From Chromobotia macracanthus (Eukaryota; Chordata; Actinopteri; Cypriniformes; Botiidae), in assembly GCA_036877525.1 (NCBI GenBank), contig JAZGTH010000005.1:10270001-10334000 (forward strand): DNA of 64,000 nucleotides, read 5' to 3'. The position numbers and the translations under genes are program-made. The notes under the pieces were generated by a model. That model saw only the letters and a program-made list of their open reading frames with translations, did no database searches and had not been told where the DNA came from. Below are positions 38,828 to 50,958 of the stretch, piece by piece; positions within the stretch are counted from its first letter, which is position 1; every line of letters begins with the position of its first letter.

Positions 38828-39254
38828 TTCCATTGTATCTGCCTTTGGAGTCAGTGGCAGTCTGTTTAATGCCCGCTGCAGATGGAGTGCAACATCCTCT
38901 CATTTGAGTCTCCTGAATTTTAGCTAACTTGACGTCGACTGTTTTTACCCTTCACTGTTGTGTCCTCTGAACTCCGTTTGTCAATGCAGAGACTGTCTGA
39001 GGTTATGTCAGACTTCTGTATCGTTCCTTCAAAAGAGAAAAGGGGAAAGAAAGAGTGTGTTGTCTCCTCTCACCTTAATGAAATGCTTGTTAACTTCTCT
39101 TTCATCTGCCCCATCAAATTTTATTAGTTTTCCTCTTCAGCTTCTCAGCTGAAAATCAAATCTGCAGTTCTGTGCAATCTGTTCTCCCTAAAAGAATGAA
39201 GTTAGTTTTGTCAGAAAGGTCGAGACTGAAACTTAAATAAATCTAGATGTATAT

Positions 39255-39516
39255 TTAAAGCAATAGTTTGCCACAAAATAATGACAATTATGTCTTAATT
39301 TGATCACCCTCATGTTGGTCTAAGCTTGTATGTTGAAACATAACAGATTTAGTAACTGTGAACTGCCATTGTACAGACAAGATTTGTGTATGATTCTTAA
39401 AGAATTTCTACTTTGTGTTCCTCTTAAAACAATAACAGCACGCAGTTTGGAACAGCATAAGGGGCGAGTAAATAATTTCTTAACGAATTTTCATTTCTGG
39501 GTGAGCTGTTTCGTTA
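39255..39516. mobile_element. GGATAGTTCACCC-type MITE (palindromic fish element)
   Basis: Starts TTAAAGCAATAGTTTGCCAC, then AATAATGACAATTATGTC and TGATCACCCTCATGTTGG; ends GGGGCGAGTAAATAATTTC ... TTTTCATTTCTGGGTGAGCT. This matches the abundant zebrafish/carp element whose consensus ends read GGGATAGTTCACCCAAAAAT and its complement. Confidence 0.7.
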
Positions 39517-40232
39517 GAAGCCAAATTAAAATAAAGGTCTGCTCAAATTCTGAGCAGCTTGTAGCAGACGCATAGACAAGACAGCTCACAGAATTGACTC
39601 ATCTCATCTCTGATAAGAAGGCACACAATCCGTCCAAAGACGTATCTCGCATACTCCAAAGTAACCGGCTTTAACACAGGGCGCAGGATTTAAAGGGTAT
39701 TTTATAGTATCTCATTATCGGCTGCAGACTGCCAGCACTGCTGCTATGCCAGGACCGCACTGAGGACTAGCGCGGTTTTATATATAGTTATGTTAATCTG
39801 ATTCTGCCGTATACGGGTGAGGTTATGATCAGAGCAGAATCATTAAGCTGCCCAAGTCTGAACACACTCGAACTGTCATTGTCAGAGAAGATTTTAATCA
39901 GCACAAGGTTCAAAGTTGTGCTTGTGTCCTTGCAGCCTCGACTATGTTTCTTTTGCCGTGTGAGGCATCGGACAGTCACAGAGCAGAGATTCCAAGGAAT
40001 AATACATAAGCACTTAAATAGGAAATTAGATGTGAAATAATTCATATGAGGTTAAAGCAGAAATTCAATTATTCTGTTTGATATATGCAATTAGTGTGGA
40101 AGAAAGTTCCTACTAGCCATCTTTGAGTGATGTGTAGGGTTTTTCCACAGAATGAGATCATCTACAGGTCTTCGTTTCGTAACTTTTTGAAAAATCGAAA
40201 GTCCAACTTTAAAGGCCTTGTAAAATGACTAT

Positions 40233-40515
40233 CCAGCTAACAATGAATGTTTCCCTAACGTTTCAAACAAAAATGTTACAAATGTTATTTTGAAAGTTCT
40301 AGGAAAGTTCAAAATGTCCAGTTTTTTTAGAAGTTGTATTAACATTATTGTTTGGTTAGAAGTGTTTTGTGTAAAAATAACATTTTTTGATATATATGAA
40401 ATATAACGTTAATGAAAGGTTTTCTATTGTTACTGCAAGAAGATTTTTTTATATTTTTGAGAGAACTTTTAGAGAACGTTAGCCATCGTTCTGAGAGTAT
40501 TCCCTGTTAGCTGGG
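40233..40515 (+). mobile_element. CCCAGCTAAC-family MITE, near complete
   Basis: Begins CCAGCTAACAATGAATG and ends CCCTGTTAGCTGGG. It has lost the TTTAGGTTGTAAGAAC part of the left arm and some of the ATTCAAAC segment, explaining its 283 bp. Confidence 0.75.
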
Positions 40516-40749
40516 TAGATGAGTTATACACTTTTTCCATTGAAACAAGCATTGAGTTGCAGATCACACCGTATCAAGGAGCTTATCTCTGATTGTTTAA
40601 ATAGCCAATAGGCTTTTGTTTGCCATGCCAAGGAAATATGATTGGCCACTTGCTATTTCTAGTCAGTTGTAGGTATATTGCCATAAAAGCTACTGTAGTA
40701 TTTAACAAATATTTGCTTGTTTGTTTGACAATGTATAGAAATACACTAG

Positions 40750-41540
40750 CACTTAGATGGCCTCAAAACAGACATGGTCCGTGATCCACGAACCTCCAGA
40801 ATAGATCTCGCATGCGTTTATCTTCAGCCCATTCTAGATCCACTTCTGAGTCTCTCGCTCTGCCATCTGTCTTCAGCTGTGTTCTCGAGACCCTCTTTTC
40901 CCTGTCTCTGTGACAAATCTGAGAAACTCTAGTGCACTTTCCTTCCCATTGATTAGAAGAAGCTGCGTGCTTTGCTGCATCAGACTCATTAATGGGCTCC
41001 ATTAGCTTGGCTCCCCAGGCGTGGCGGGGGTGAGTTAGTCTGATGGTAAACACAGATGCGCTTGGTGAGGCAGGTGACAGCTCGTCTCTCTCAGGGAAGT
41101 TGCTAATAGCAGTCACAACAGGGACCCGTTCAATCAAACTCTTTTCCATAGACATCTCCTCTTTTTCAGCAAATGATGACCAGAGGACGCTGCGAAAAAT
41201 GAACCGCCTGTACGATTCCCAAGATCTTTATCGGCGCGTTTGGGATAATAATAGATGGGAATCCATGTGACCTGTGCTATCAAACCGCCAGTCTTGTAGC
41301 TCCATATCCGAGACAGATTTGAGACCAGTGCGAATCTTATTTCCTGTGGATTAGGGTGTTGTATCGCAGCTCATTACAGCATTAGAGCAAATAGCAGGGG
41401 TGGATGTCTGATAAGCACTGAATTTCGTGCAGGGTGATTGGGTGAAAGCTCATCCGACTCGCTGCTCGTGATACGGTTAAACTCAATAATTAGGAGCCTG
41501 TTTTGAAGACTCAAAAGGAACTTCATCATTCTTAGGAATT
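40750..41540. other. Low-copy non-coding block, candidate conserved element
   Basis: No repeat recognised between the MITE ending at 40515 and the element at 41563. The minus strand is open for 130 codons at 40763-41155, but the peptide has no family I know and no splice context. Confidence 0.25.
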
Positions 41541-41562
41541 AATATGAAGGCTAACATTGCAT

Positions 41563-41790
41563 TTCTAAAGCTGCAATCTGTAATTTAAAAATGATTTAAA
41601 ATCAGTTAGAGAGAAAATACGTGATAGATCAGTGTACATAACAGTCTTCTTACCCCTTACCCCGATTCTCAGTGGTAAGCTTATAATAATGATTTATAAT
41701 TTCAGCTGTGGGATCAAAGTAACCTGCAATTTTATGTTTCAAACAGAGATGACAGTAGAGAGGCAACAATTATGAATTGTAGGTGCACAA
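41563..41790 (-). mobile_element. CAATCTGTAA-type inverted-repeat element, second copy
   Basis: The minus strand reads TGCCTCTCTACTGTCATCTC and GTAACCTGCAATTTTATG appears on the plus strand, matching the copy at 9039-9326. The other end is AAAGCTGCAATCTGTAATTT. The middle is shortened. Confidence 0.55.
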
Positions 41791-41985
41791 TGTCAGTCAG
41801 CGAGTTAGTATTACTGGTTGGTTTAGGGTTTGTGGATAGCAAGAGTGGATGTGCTTGGCCTGAGCTCAACATGTGTCTCTATCAGAGCGTCACAGAGGTG
41901 TTAGAGAAAAGCTCCAGGTCCGGATATTAGCCTGTCCTCCATCCCACCAGGGACACTAGCTAATCATCCTCATTATTCCAGCACA

Positions 41986-42020
41986 GGGAGAGAGAGGGAG
42001 AGCGAGAGAGAGAGAGGATG
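41986..42020. repeat. (GA)n microsatellite
   Basis: A purine tract of GA units interrupted by GGG and one GC. Confidence 0.85.
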
Positions 42021-42883
42021 AGATGCAATGTGTGTGTTCGCCACATTCTCATGTAATACAAGGAAACACTAAAAGGCCGTGTACAGATTAGCTTAGTCTT
42101 GTGAAGGCTACGAATCTGACAGCGTTAATCTCATTTCCCATTTGCCATGTTGTCATGCCCAAATATGTTTAACGAGGGTAATAATGAAAAGAGGAGAACC
42201 AGGCTCATTAATTAAATTAGCTTCCTTATCCTTGTATCTCTCCAAGTCCACTTATCACAGCTCTGATTGGCTCCAACTTCCTGGATTTCATTCGGGCAAA
42301 TGCCAGATATCGTTCATTCCGTTTCAAATTGCCTGGCCTTGCGCGAAGCACAATTTCTTTATTCTGTAATTCAGTTTTGCTGCAGGGTACGAGGAGGTCA
42401 TTTAGGCCAACAACGGCCAGGAAAATGTTCTCTTGAAGGCAGACGGGACCCAGTCAGGAGCAAAATTTAGTTCTGATGGGCCTGAACTAGAGAAAATTAG
42501 AGAGTGTGGGGAAAAATGAGAGACATTTTACCCTTTTGAAGCTTTTTGGATAATTTACTCAAAGCACAACCTTGAAAGTCTTTTTATTTCACCTGTATTT
42601 TAAAATGCTCTTGCATTCTCCAGTATGTCTCATACCTGCTGTTGTGGAGAAAGCTATGCAGGAGGAGAAATTTGTCCTTCAGTAGCATTTATGGATGTTT
42701 TAGGCCTGTTTCACACATTTAGAGTAACTGTAACAGCAGGGGCACATGGACATCATTTCTGCTATGCAAAAAAAGTTCCTTAAAACTTATGAGAGTACAT
42801 TTCTGTTTTTTAACAGAAATTAAAGATTTACTGAATGAAAGGGTGTGTAATTTGTACAACCGTAGATAAGTTCACAAGTTCAC

Positions 42884-42968
42884 AAGCTATACATTTAATC
42901 AGTAGTGTGTTCCCTGAGCATCGAACCCACAACCTTGCGGTGCTGACGTAATGCTCTACCTGTCTAAC
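42884..42968 (-). mobile_element. tRNA-derived SINE head, truncated
   Basis: The plus strand shows AAGCTATACATTTAATCAGT, GTGTTCCCTGAGCATCGAAC (reverse B box), CCCACAACCTTG and TGCTCTACC (reverse A box). The L2-like tail is missing. Confidence 0.7.
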
Positions 42969-44242
42969 ATGTTGTTTACTATTAACATAGGTAATATGTT
43001 GTTTCAAAAGCCTATAATGTTTGATATTCAAATTTTGTGAGTGAGTGTCATGATTCCGTCAGTCCAGCTGGAGAGATGGTGTCTCTTTCAGATACTTCTC
43101 TTAAAGGTCAGCTTTGTCCAGGGGCTGATTTGACACCCTTCGTTTAATCAGATAGCTGTGAGCGGTTTAAAATGTCTTGCCTGTTTCTTTCTCTGCACTG
43201 TCTCTCCTTTTCTACTATCTTTCTGTCTCTTAAAAAAGTTAAAAAAATAGTCTCTAAATAATTTATTTTAATTTGTTTTGTATTCTGAATATTTGATGCA
43301 GCCTAAATACACACAAACAAATAATATTCTCACACTACCAGATTTCAGCAGATTTTGACAAAATTGCAGATTGACTACATTTATATTTCTAGTGATATTT
43401 GTCTTGATGTTTCCTTTTTCTCACACATGACATGTCTCATAATTCAATTACATATAATTCATAATTACAAGTATTCACTGACACTTCTGTCTTCTTGGCA
43501 GCCAGATATACTTACTTTAATAAAACATTATTAATAGGAAAATTGTTGGTCATGATTGTAGTGATGCCACAACTGATTTAAAAATGTATGAATGCTTTTG
43601 AAAATGCAATAATTAATATTTTTATGATGGATTTTCATTTTTAAACATTGGCACTCTGGGTCCGGGACAAGAGTAAAATAATAATCTGTACATGAAACAT
43701 CTTTTGAAAGATTTCCAAGGAAGGTTTTATGTGACCTTTATATAACAAAGAGAAATACAGTTAGAAGTCTGTTAGTTGTAATTACACTAGTACTATTGTT
43801 GTGCTGTTTTAGGTACCTACCCATTGGTGCCAACCAATTAGTGATCAACAATTAGCTTCCAGTGCAAGTAGTGATATTTCCTGTCTGAGTTGAAGACAAA
43901 GCTCCCTTTATTTTTTATTTTTTTGAATTGTAAACACTGATATCAACCGTGTCCATAGACACGGCAAAGGAGAAAGTGAGTTAAAGTAGAAAATCCACTC
44001 TGAGTCTCCTTCAAATGCGAGCCTTGACATTTTACTCCTCTGATATCATTCTTCCTTTGACGTGTGTGGATGTCTCATCACAGCGCTGGAAGATCTGAAG
44101 CTCTCGCACCTGTTGGGAATGAGCGTTGCCCTTTTCTTGTAAGAGCGCCCTGCTCACTGGCAGGTAATGGCTCAAAGCTTGAATGGCGGGAACCTCTGTA
44201 ATGGTGATGTCACAGGTTTAGCTGCAGGGGAAAGCCTGGCAC

Positions 44243-44335
44243 ATTGTGCCCGGGCTGGCACACTGGGAGATCATCCAGCCCTCATCGGTATTGCCAAGTA
44301 CTCGAGAATCTATCAATCTTTAATGAGAGCTCATT
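44243..44335 (+). repeat. Direct repeat unit A flanking a MITE
   Basis: The unit runs from ATTGTGCCCGGGCTGG to GAGAGCTCATT and stops exactly where the transposon begins. By eye it matches unit B with 11 substitutions over about 92 aligned bases plus gaps of 4 and 1 bases. Confidence 0.8.
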
Positions 44336-44636
44336 CCCAACAGGGAAACGTTCTCAGAACATTGGCCAACGTTTTCTAAAAGTTCTTTTAAAATTATCAA
44401 AAATTACTTGCAGTAATATATATATTTGTCAACAGTGATATTCTTAAGTTGTAAGTGGAACATTTTTAAAACGTTATAGAATTAAAAAGTTTGAATAATG
44501 TTAAAAATAACCAAGCAATAATGTTAATACAACGTCTAAAAACTGGATGTTTTGAATGTTTCAAACTTTCAAAATAACATTTTTAATGGTTTTGTTATCA
44601 CGGAAATGTTCTTACAACCTAAAATTGGTAGCTGGG
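44336..44636 (-). mobile_element. CCCAGCTAAC-family MITE between direct repeats
   Basis: The left end is CCCAACAGGGAAACG (the GCTA of CCCAGCTAACAGGG is missing); the right end is AAAATTGGTAGCTGGG. Both ends abut copies of the same ~95-bp host sequence. Confidence 0.75.
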
Positions 44637-44733
44637 ATTGTACCAGGGCTGGCACACTAGGAGATCATCCAGCCTCCATCAGTATCACAAAGTACTCCAG
44701 AATCTGTCTATCAATCTTTAATGAAGAGCTCCT
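44637..44733 (+). repeat. Direct repeat unit B flanking a MITE
   Basis: The unit begins ATTGTACCAGGGCTGG on the first base after the transposon's GCTGGG end and runs to AAGAGCTCCTT. Relative to unit A it has GTCT inserted after GAATCT. Confidence 0.8.
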
Positions 44734-45774
44734 TTCCATTCAGCCAGCCTTTATATCAAGACCATTCTCTCCCTGCCTGCCATCAGGCTGAAGATGAAGG
44801 CTTCTTTTTAATTTTCTTCCCTGTTGCAGGCCACATTAATGCAGTCATGGACCTTGCCAGGTCTCAGCAAACTCATTACCATGCCAGTAAAACACGCATA
44901 CTAAAGATGAACTTTCTCATCGTAAGTGTGCCAGTCTTCTAGCAGAGTAGTAGCACAAGTGTTTGTTTTGAAAGTAAATATGAGACATTATTCCTCCGAT
45001 GTTACTCTTTCATACCTCAGGAGATCTCACTGACATCTCATATGTTCTTTCTTTAGATTGCAATTTCTCAAATAGCTCTCAGATATTATAAAAATGTCTC
45101 AAATATTTATCCTACTGTTTCTTATATTTATTATTGTGCCAGTTGTTGATACTGTAAAGGCATAATATGATTAATGCGGGTGGCATAGCTCAGATTGGTA
45201 AGAAATGTTGAATTTCATTTAATTTCAAAAGAATTATAATTATATTTTAGATTATATATCGAAGACTTGGCAACCTGAGTACAGTTTGTAACATTGATAT
45301 TTGAAATACTTTAGAAATGTTATTTCTGTTTTTACTTGTATTAGGCCGTTTGCACAGATTTAAATGAATGAATTATTTAGTCTTTCTCTCCCCATGTCCC
45401 CATTTATTCATCCCCTCTCACTTCAGGTCTTTTGTGAATTGCTAAACACACTGTTTGCTAATAGGGTCTTTTATAGCAATTAAATTCTGTTTGGGTGGCG
45501 TTGGAATAATCGACACCCCAGGCTGTCTGTACCGGCTCTGTACAGATGTGTGTATGTGTGTGCAGTGTGTTTGTGTCAGTGTAATATATCATAAATGATT
45601 CCTCTCACATGCAAGGGCTTTAAAATCAGCTCGGGTGGTTAAAAGACTGCATGTGTTGAATCTAAGTTCATGTTTGGCATTGTCTCTCTTCCCTTTTTCC
45701 CACTGTGATACACTTTTTAAAAAAGGTTGAGTTCACACCGCAGGAGAATACTGCAGTCAGTCCTTTGGTTATGT

Positions 45775-45995
45775 TCCCGGCGAACAGGGAAAATTCTCAG
45801 AACGTTGGCTAACATTCATCAATAAGTTCTCTCAAAGTTATCAAAAAGGTTCTTCCAGTAACTTTAGTATAATATTTTTATTGTAATGCAACGTCTAAAA
45901 ACAACGTCAACAAAAACAAGGTAATACAACGTCTACAACGATTAGTACATTCAAAAAACATTTTTATTTTTTGTTACTTAAAGTATTAGGGAAAT
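45775..45995 (-). mobile_element. CCCAGCTAAC-family MITE, truncated and rearranged
   Basis: Left part CGAACAGGGAAAATTCTCAG and GTTATCAAAAAGGTTCTT is followed by repeated CAACGTCTA units around 45890-45940 and a right part with TTGTTACTTAAAGTATTAGG. The terminal GCTGGG is missing. Confidence 0.6.
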
Positions 45996-47336
45996 GATTC
46001 GGTTTTGAATGACAGTTAATGCTACATTTTCTAATTGAAGTGACTTCAACTCACATTGGAATTAGCTGTGTGTCATGTTTACTTCAGTCACTGTCACTAT
46101 GGTTACAGCCAATATTTGTTATTCTGTCATGAGAATGGAAAGTGAATTGACTTCAGTTTTGGGTTCATACAGGCAGTATTATCATAAAGACAGTACTGAA
46201 TATCAACCCGTACTTAGTATCCCTTACGATCGAAAGATGAACAGACACATTTCAGGAAATGGAGCTTAAACTATTCTTACTCGATGCCATTTGATTCAGC
46301 TCGGTCCACAATAGCACTGTGGCTGATTCTAGACGCCTGCTGAGGGAATTTAGGCCACAATTATGAGCCCTGTGGACAGCTGAATGCAGGGGTACACACA
46401 AGAAATACAACACGAGCTCCAGAAACTGTCACAGCATGTGATTTGTGACGAATACTGGAATCATCCTTGCGTGTACATGCCTCACTTTCATAATGCCGGA
46501 GAATCGGGGGAATTTACTTGTGTTATTTTGGAGAACTGCCACAGGGTTTGACAAACTGTCAGGGTTCCGACAGATCTTCTCTATCTGATATTACAATCCA
46601 TCTCTGTCAGTCTTAGACGCCTCACTCTCTAGCCGTCTGGCGAGCGCTGACACTCCTATCACATTGGTAAATATTACTTTAATTGATACTCGTCTTGTTT
46701 TAGAATTAATGAGCTGGCATGTGCTGGTGTGAGGGGGAAGAACATCTCTCTTTAAATTGGTTTGCAGCCTTTATTGCTGCTCTCTTCAGAAATCATATTA
46801 GCCCAACCAATCTCATTTAAATCTTCCATTCCCTAATTAACCCTTAACGCCTGTATGGTGCTGCTCGCAAATGAACTTTTTGTAGATTTTTAGATGGATA
46901 ATCAGAGGTTTGTGTCCCTGTGAACACGACTGTGGGTTGACTATCAGGGGTATTTTTTATGATTCATCAAAACACAATCAAACCAAGAGACTGCGTATAA
47001 CGGGAAAAGGATAATTACAAATAAAAACATGTTTTTTTAACTCTGTTATATAAAACTCAAGTGTTACATGAACAGTATTTTATTTACTAAACACAAAGTG
47101 GCTAGATTTCAGTGCTTGAGGGAGGCTGTAAAAGACTGTCACTGCAATTAATAAGGCCCAGAACAAAATTATAACGGTGGGCCCAAGCCCTGCAGTGTAA
47201 AGACGCATTTAATGGGCCCCCTATTCACATAGTCTGAGACAATGTTTCCGCTGGTCCCCACTTAACAGTGGCCCTAATTTTAATATACAGTCTCTGTGCT
47301 AGGTTGGGAACATTGGCATTGTTTACTAAGAACCAA

Positions 47337-47673
47337 CCCAGCTAACAATTTTAGGTTGTAAGAATGTTTCTGTAATGTTTCCATTAAGTAACTGGAAAAA
47401 ATGTTAAAAATGTTATTTTGAACGTTGTATGAACGTTCAAAACATCCAGTTTTTAAATGTTGTGTCAACATTATTGCTTGGTTATAAGAACGTTATTCAA
47501 ATTTTTTTAAAATTCTGTAATGTTTTTAAAACATTCTACTAACTACTACTAAATAACTTTTTTGATATATATGATATGTGACAAAAAGTTACTAGTGTTA
47601 CTGCAAGAACAACTTTGGGAGAATTTTTAGAGAATGTTAGGCAACGTTTTAAGAACATTCCCTGTTAGCTGGG
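47337..47673 (+). mobile_element. CCCAGCTAAC-family MITE, intact ends
   Basis: Perfect ends CCCAGCTAACA and TGTTAGCTGGG bound 337 bp. The left arm reads TTTTAGGTTGTAAGAATG. It carries a CTACTAACTACTACTAA expansion near 47535-47550. Confidence 0.8.
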
Positions 47674-48959
47674 AACCCACTAGAGAAAAACAGTTTTGTC
47701 CTTGTCCTTTGTTTCTTTACAATGTATTTAAAACTTCTGCATGCTTGTTGTCAAAGACCTTCTAGCGTTTAAATAAAAACTCAATGAATTAAATTTGCTG
47801 TAACACGTGTTGGTGTGCATGTAAGACTGTCACTGCAGTCTGTATTGTCTGTTTTTAAACTGTAAGGTTGAGTGTGGAGCTTCAACCTTACAGTGAGGAG
47901 TTATGATTAAAACGCCACATGATATTCAGAATAAACCAGCAGTAGAAAAAACAGCTAGCAGTTTAAGTAGTGTGAAAGCTTCAAGGTCACAAATGTTCTC
48001 TTGGAAATAACATGTCTGCAGAGAGAAAACACAAGAGCAGCAATATTTGAAGGTATTTTTACTTTAGTTTCCCGTGTAAGTTTTGTGTTCAAGGTGTTTC
48101 AGTGATAACCATTTTAAATGTCAAATTAACAAAAACACATTGAGTATTTTTCATTCCATATGTATGTATGCATTAAATATCCCGGAGTACAGAAACGTGT
48201 CACATTTGTAAAAGTAACCATGATTGCACCTTATAAAAACTGAATGTAAAAATGCAAGAAAGTCAAGCTTTTCATTTTTTCCTGAGAGAATCTGATTTTT
48301 TCATAACAGGTTTATTCAAACTACCCTAAGTGCATTCTTGGACGTCTTTCATGCAGGCCATTTTGTTGCCACCAGTAGTGCTTTCATAACACATGGTATG
48401 GGGTAGTGAATTGTATACAGGTTAGAATATTACAATACTTGTGCCGTTAGCTGGGGAAAACATGCCACTTACCTGTTTATTCTATGGAGAAATGCAGACT
48501 GAAAGGAAAAAAGGAAAGTAAAACGAAAAGATATAGAATAATGGGAAAGGCAATCATCAGGACCATTTCTAATTACATTTGGTTTTGAGTCTTTGCGATA
48601 ACATCAGTTCCATTATTTTCTGCATTTGAAATGCACTGCAGCCTGTCTCTGATTGGCTGAATGCAACTATTGGTCCAATCTTTAGAACAATGTGAAGCAT
48701 GAACAAGGACATGTTGTACCTTTCCAGTTTTCCCTTAAGGGCGTGTGGTGAACCCATCATCTGTGACTTCGACATTGTCAATCTGTTTCTGTATTCAGAT
48801 AGAACCCGTGGTGGGTGGAGCCTAAACAGGAAGTGTGTAAAAACTGAATGACTGAATAAAAAATATTGATCTTTTTCGTATTTCTCAGTAAAAAGTCAGT
48901 AAGTATTGGCTGGGGAAACATAAACAGAAGTGACAGCACTTCTTCTGATGTTCACACAG

Positions 48960-49103
48960 GGTCAGTTTGAAGGACGGTGTGGCCTTTTTGGGGGCGAGAG
49001 CCAGCAACCCTGTTCAGTGGACAATCAGTCAGGATGTCCGGAGCGAGGGACACAGAGTGGTCACCCTGCACTGCCGCAGAAAGGAAGCCAACTTCGGAAA
49101 AAG
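48960..49103 (+). CDS. tmem132: TMEM132-family gene, internal exon B
   Basis: Seen: the acceptor reads tcttctgatgttcacacag|G and the donor AAG|GTCAGC. The first base completes the AA|G lysine codon left by exon A, then 47 codons follow, starting VSLKDGVAFLGARASNPVQW and including VVTLHCRRKEANFGK. The frame stays open and leaves phase 2 (AG|N), so the 144-bp exon is symmetric. Known: in TMEM132 proteins the segment after the N-terminal domain reads FTLRAKVKKGVNI, then a short stretch with a conserved Trp, then a CQ/CR-type motif; FTLK-VSLKDGVAF...W...LHCRRK fits that pattern and position. The exon lacks ATG and is too short for ORF length filters; longer ORFs over it are in another frame. The next exon was not found before 64000. 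The call rests on homology plus exact splice-phase agreement with exon A. Confidence 0.9.
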
Positions 49104-49247
49104 GTCAGCAACTGTTTAGTCTGTCTGATTATATATTCTATTAACATCAATCATTTTTACCACAAGCTGCAGTCCTAAACTCTTTAAAAATCTTTAAACT
49201 ATATATTGAGAATTGTTTCTTTCTTTGAATGAAAATCCATCCAATCC

Positions 49248-49437
49248 CCAGCTAACAGGGAACGTTCTCAGAACTTAACGTTCTTGCTTACGTTCTCTGA
49301 AGTTAAAGTTATCAAAAAATGTTCTTGCAGTAACAGTAGAATAAGTAGAACTTTCAAAATAACATTTTTAAACATTCACATTTTTACTTAGTGGAACATT
49401 AGGGAAACATTCTTACAACCTAAAATTGTTAGCTGGG
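49248..49437 (-). mobile_element. CCCAGCTAAC-family MITE, internally deleted, next to exon B
   Basis: Both ends are good (CCCAGCTAACAGGGAACG, and AAAATTGTTAGCTGGG) but only about 190 bp remain; the centre between AACAGTAGAATAAG and TAGAACTTTCAAAATAAC is lost. It starts 144 bp after the exon B donor. Confidence 0.8.
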
Positions 49438-50958
49438 TCCATCTATTGTTTGGTCCTGGATAAAGGGAAGGATGACTTTCATTCAAAAACAAAGTTTTTT
49501 TCTCACTTACAATGTTGTTCTTTTGGTGAAGTTTTGGGCAACAAACGTTCTCAGATTTAATCATCTCCGCTTAATGACTTTTTCTCTAATCTCCACTGCT
49601 CCACGCAGACTCTCTGGTACTGGCAGCATCATTTACTGGAATATTTTGCATCCCCTCCACTGCATTTCTTCACTTAGAGGGATTAGAAAGCCATTGACTG
49701 ACAGCTGTGCTCTCGGCCCTTATAGGTCCCTCATCCCTTTCTGATTTGCATATGCAAATGATCCCAATAGAAACGCCCCATTTCAACCCCTATAAAATGC
49801 TGGCAAGTTTTTATGCTTGAATAAGGCAGGGAAATAAAACAGCTGTGTTACTGAAGTGTAGATTTTCTTTGCTGTTTGCATACCAAAATACAAATACGTC
49901 AATCATTTTCAAATGTGTCAGTTCATATAATGGTCACACAGCGGGTGGTGGCGAACAGCATCGCCAGAGCCTTTATACACTCGTTTTCAGGCGAAAGAAT
50001 AAAAACGATGAACATTAACAGAATTTTCTTGCCTTGCCTGTGGAGTTCTATATAAATCATATTCTAATAAAGAACAGTTATTTGATTATGCTCTCATTGA
50101 AATTCCTTTTCCACCTAATGTGTGGGTGTTTTGAAAAGATATTCTTGTTACTATGACAAGCTTTACCTAATTGTAATTTTAGTCCCGGGCAACCTGAAAA
50201 ATTACATTTTTGGTTTACAGGGGTTTTTAAAGTTTTATGATCCTTGCGCAAGGCAGAAGTAGTTTACAACTGCATCAAAAGTACTTACAGAAATCCTTCC
50301 AAACCACTAAAATCTCGAGAAACACCCACAAAAATTTGAATAAAACTCACTTTTCTGCGGAAACACTCAGCGCATCGCTGCACAACCAACACCTCGTCCC
50401 AAGAGCTTATGGGTAAAGTTACGCTTTCTGCGTCTGAAACCTGCCAATAAAACTTTGAAATTACATGAGGCCCCAGGATCTCACAGGAGGCGTGTTTTTG
50501 TTAATGAGGTTTACTAAGTTGGGAGGCGAGTAAGTTCCTTTAAAGGTTGTTTCAAAGGTCAGGAGATTATGATTATGTTTAAATTACAGAGGTACTTCAA
50601 CATGTGCTTACTCCAGTCCACAGGGGGCAGATTGGTAATGACCTATTGTACTTCCCCCTTGATTTGTCGAGTTCTCCACTATATCACTAATGAATCTTAA
50701 CATATTGTATTTTTTTTTTATTCCAACGTGTGTTAATTTTATACTTTATATATGCATAATATTTTAACTACAAAGCTGGGAAAGCAAGAACTCTGTTCTA
50801 GTTGTTTTAGCGAACTCATATTCAGGTCTGGCCTCTTTCTGATATGGAACTCCAATTTGTGATCAGCATTTTAAGCCCCGCCCTTCACTTTACTCTGATT
50901 GGGTATCCTGTTGCAGTAGTAATTAGAAAAAAAAGTATTAGAAAGTACAGGGAAATTG

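Larger units (their letters stand above)
21776..48959 (+). other. Complete intron between TMEM132 exons A and B (27,184 bp)
   Basis: The intron opens with GTAAGT and closes with CACAG. It contains nine CCCAGCTAAC-family copies, three tRNA-derived SINEs, a GGATAGTTCACCC-type MITE (39255-39516), a CAATCTGTAA element (41563-41790) and small minisatellites. Between these are long low-copy stretches such as 27690-28140, 30530-31060 and 40750-41540 in which I recognise no repeat or gene. No exon or nested gene was found. Confidence 0.85.

Noticed and set aside
40763..41155. 130-codon minus-strand ORF
   Set aside because: No family resemblance or splice context; the length is plausible by chance in a GC-richer stretch.
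45175..45210. tRNA-like A box (GGCATAGCTCAGATTGGTAA)
   Set aside because: No B box or cloverleaf follows; at most a SINE scrap.
48930..49178. 82-codon plus-strand ORF starting MTALLLMF
   Set aside because: It overlaps exon B in a different frame and runs through both splice sites; the exon's own frame shows the TMEM132 match.
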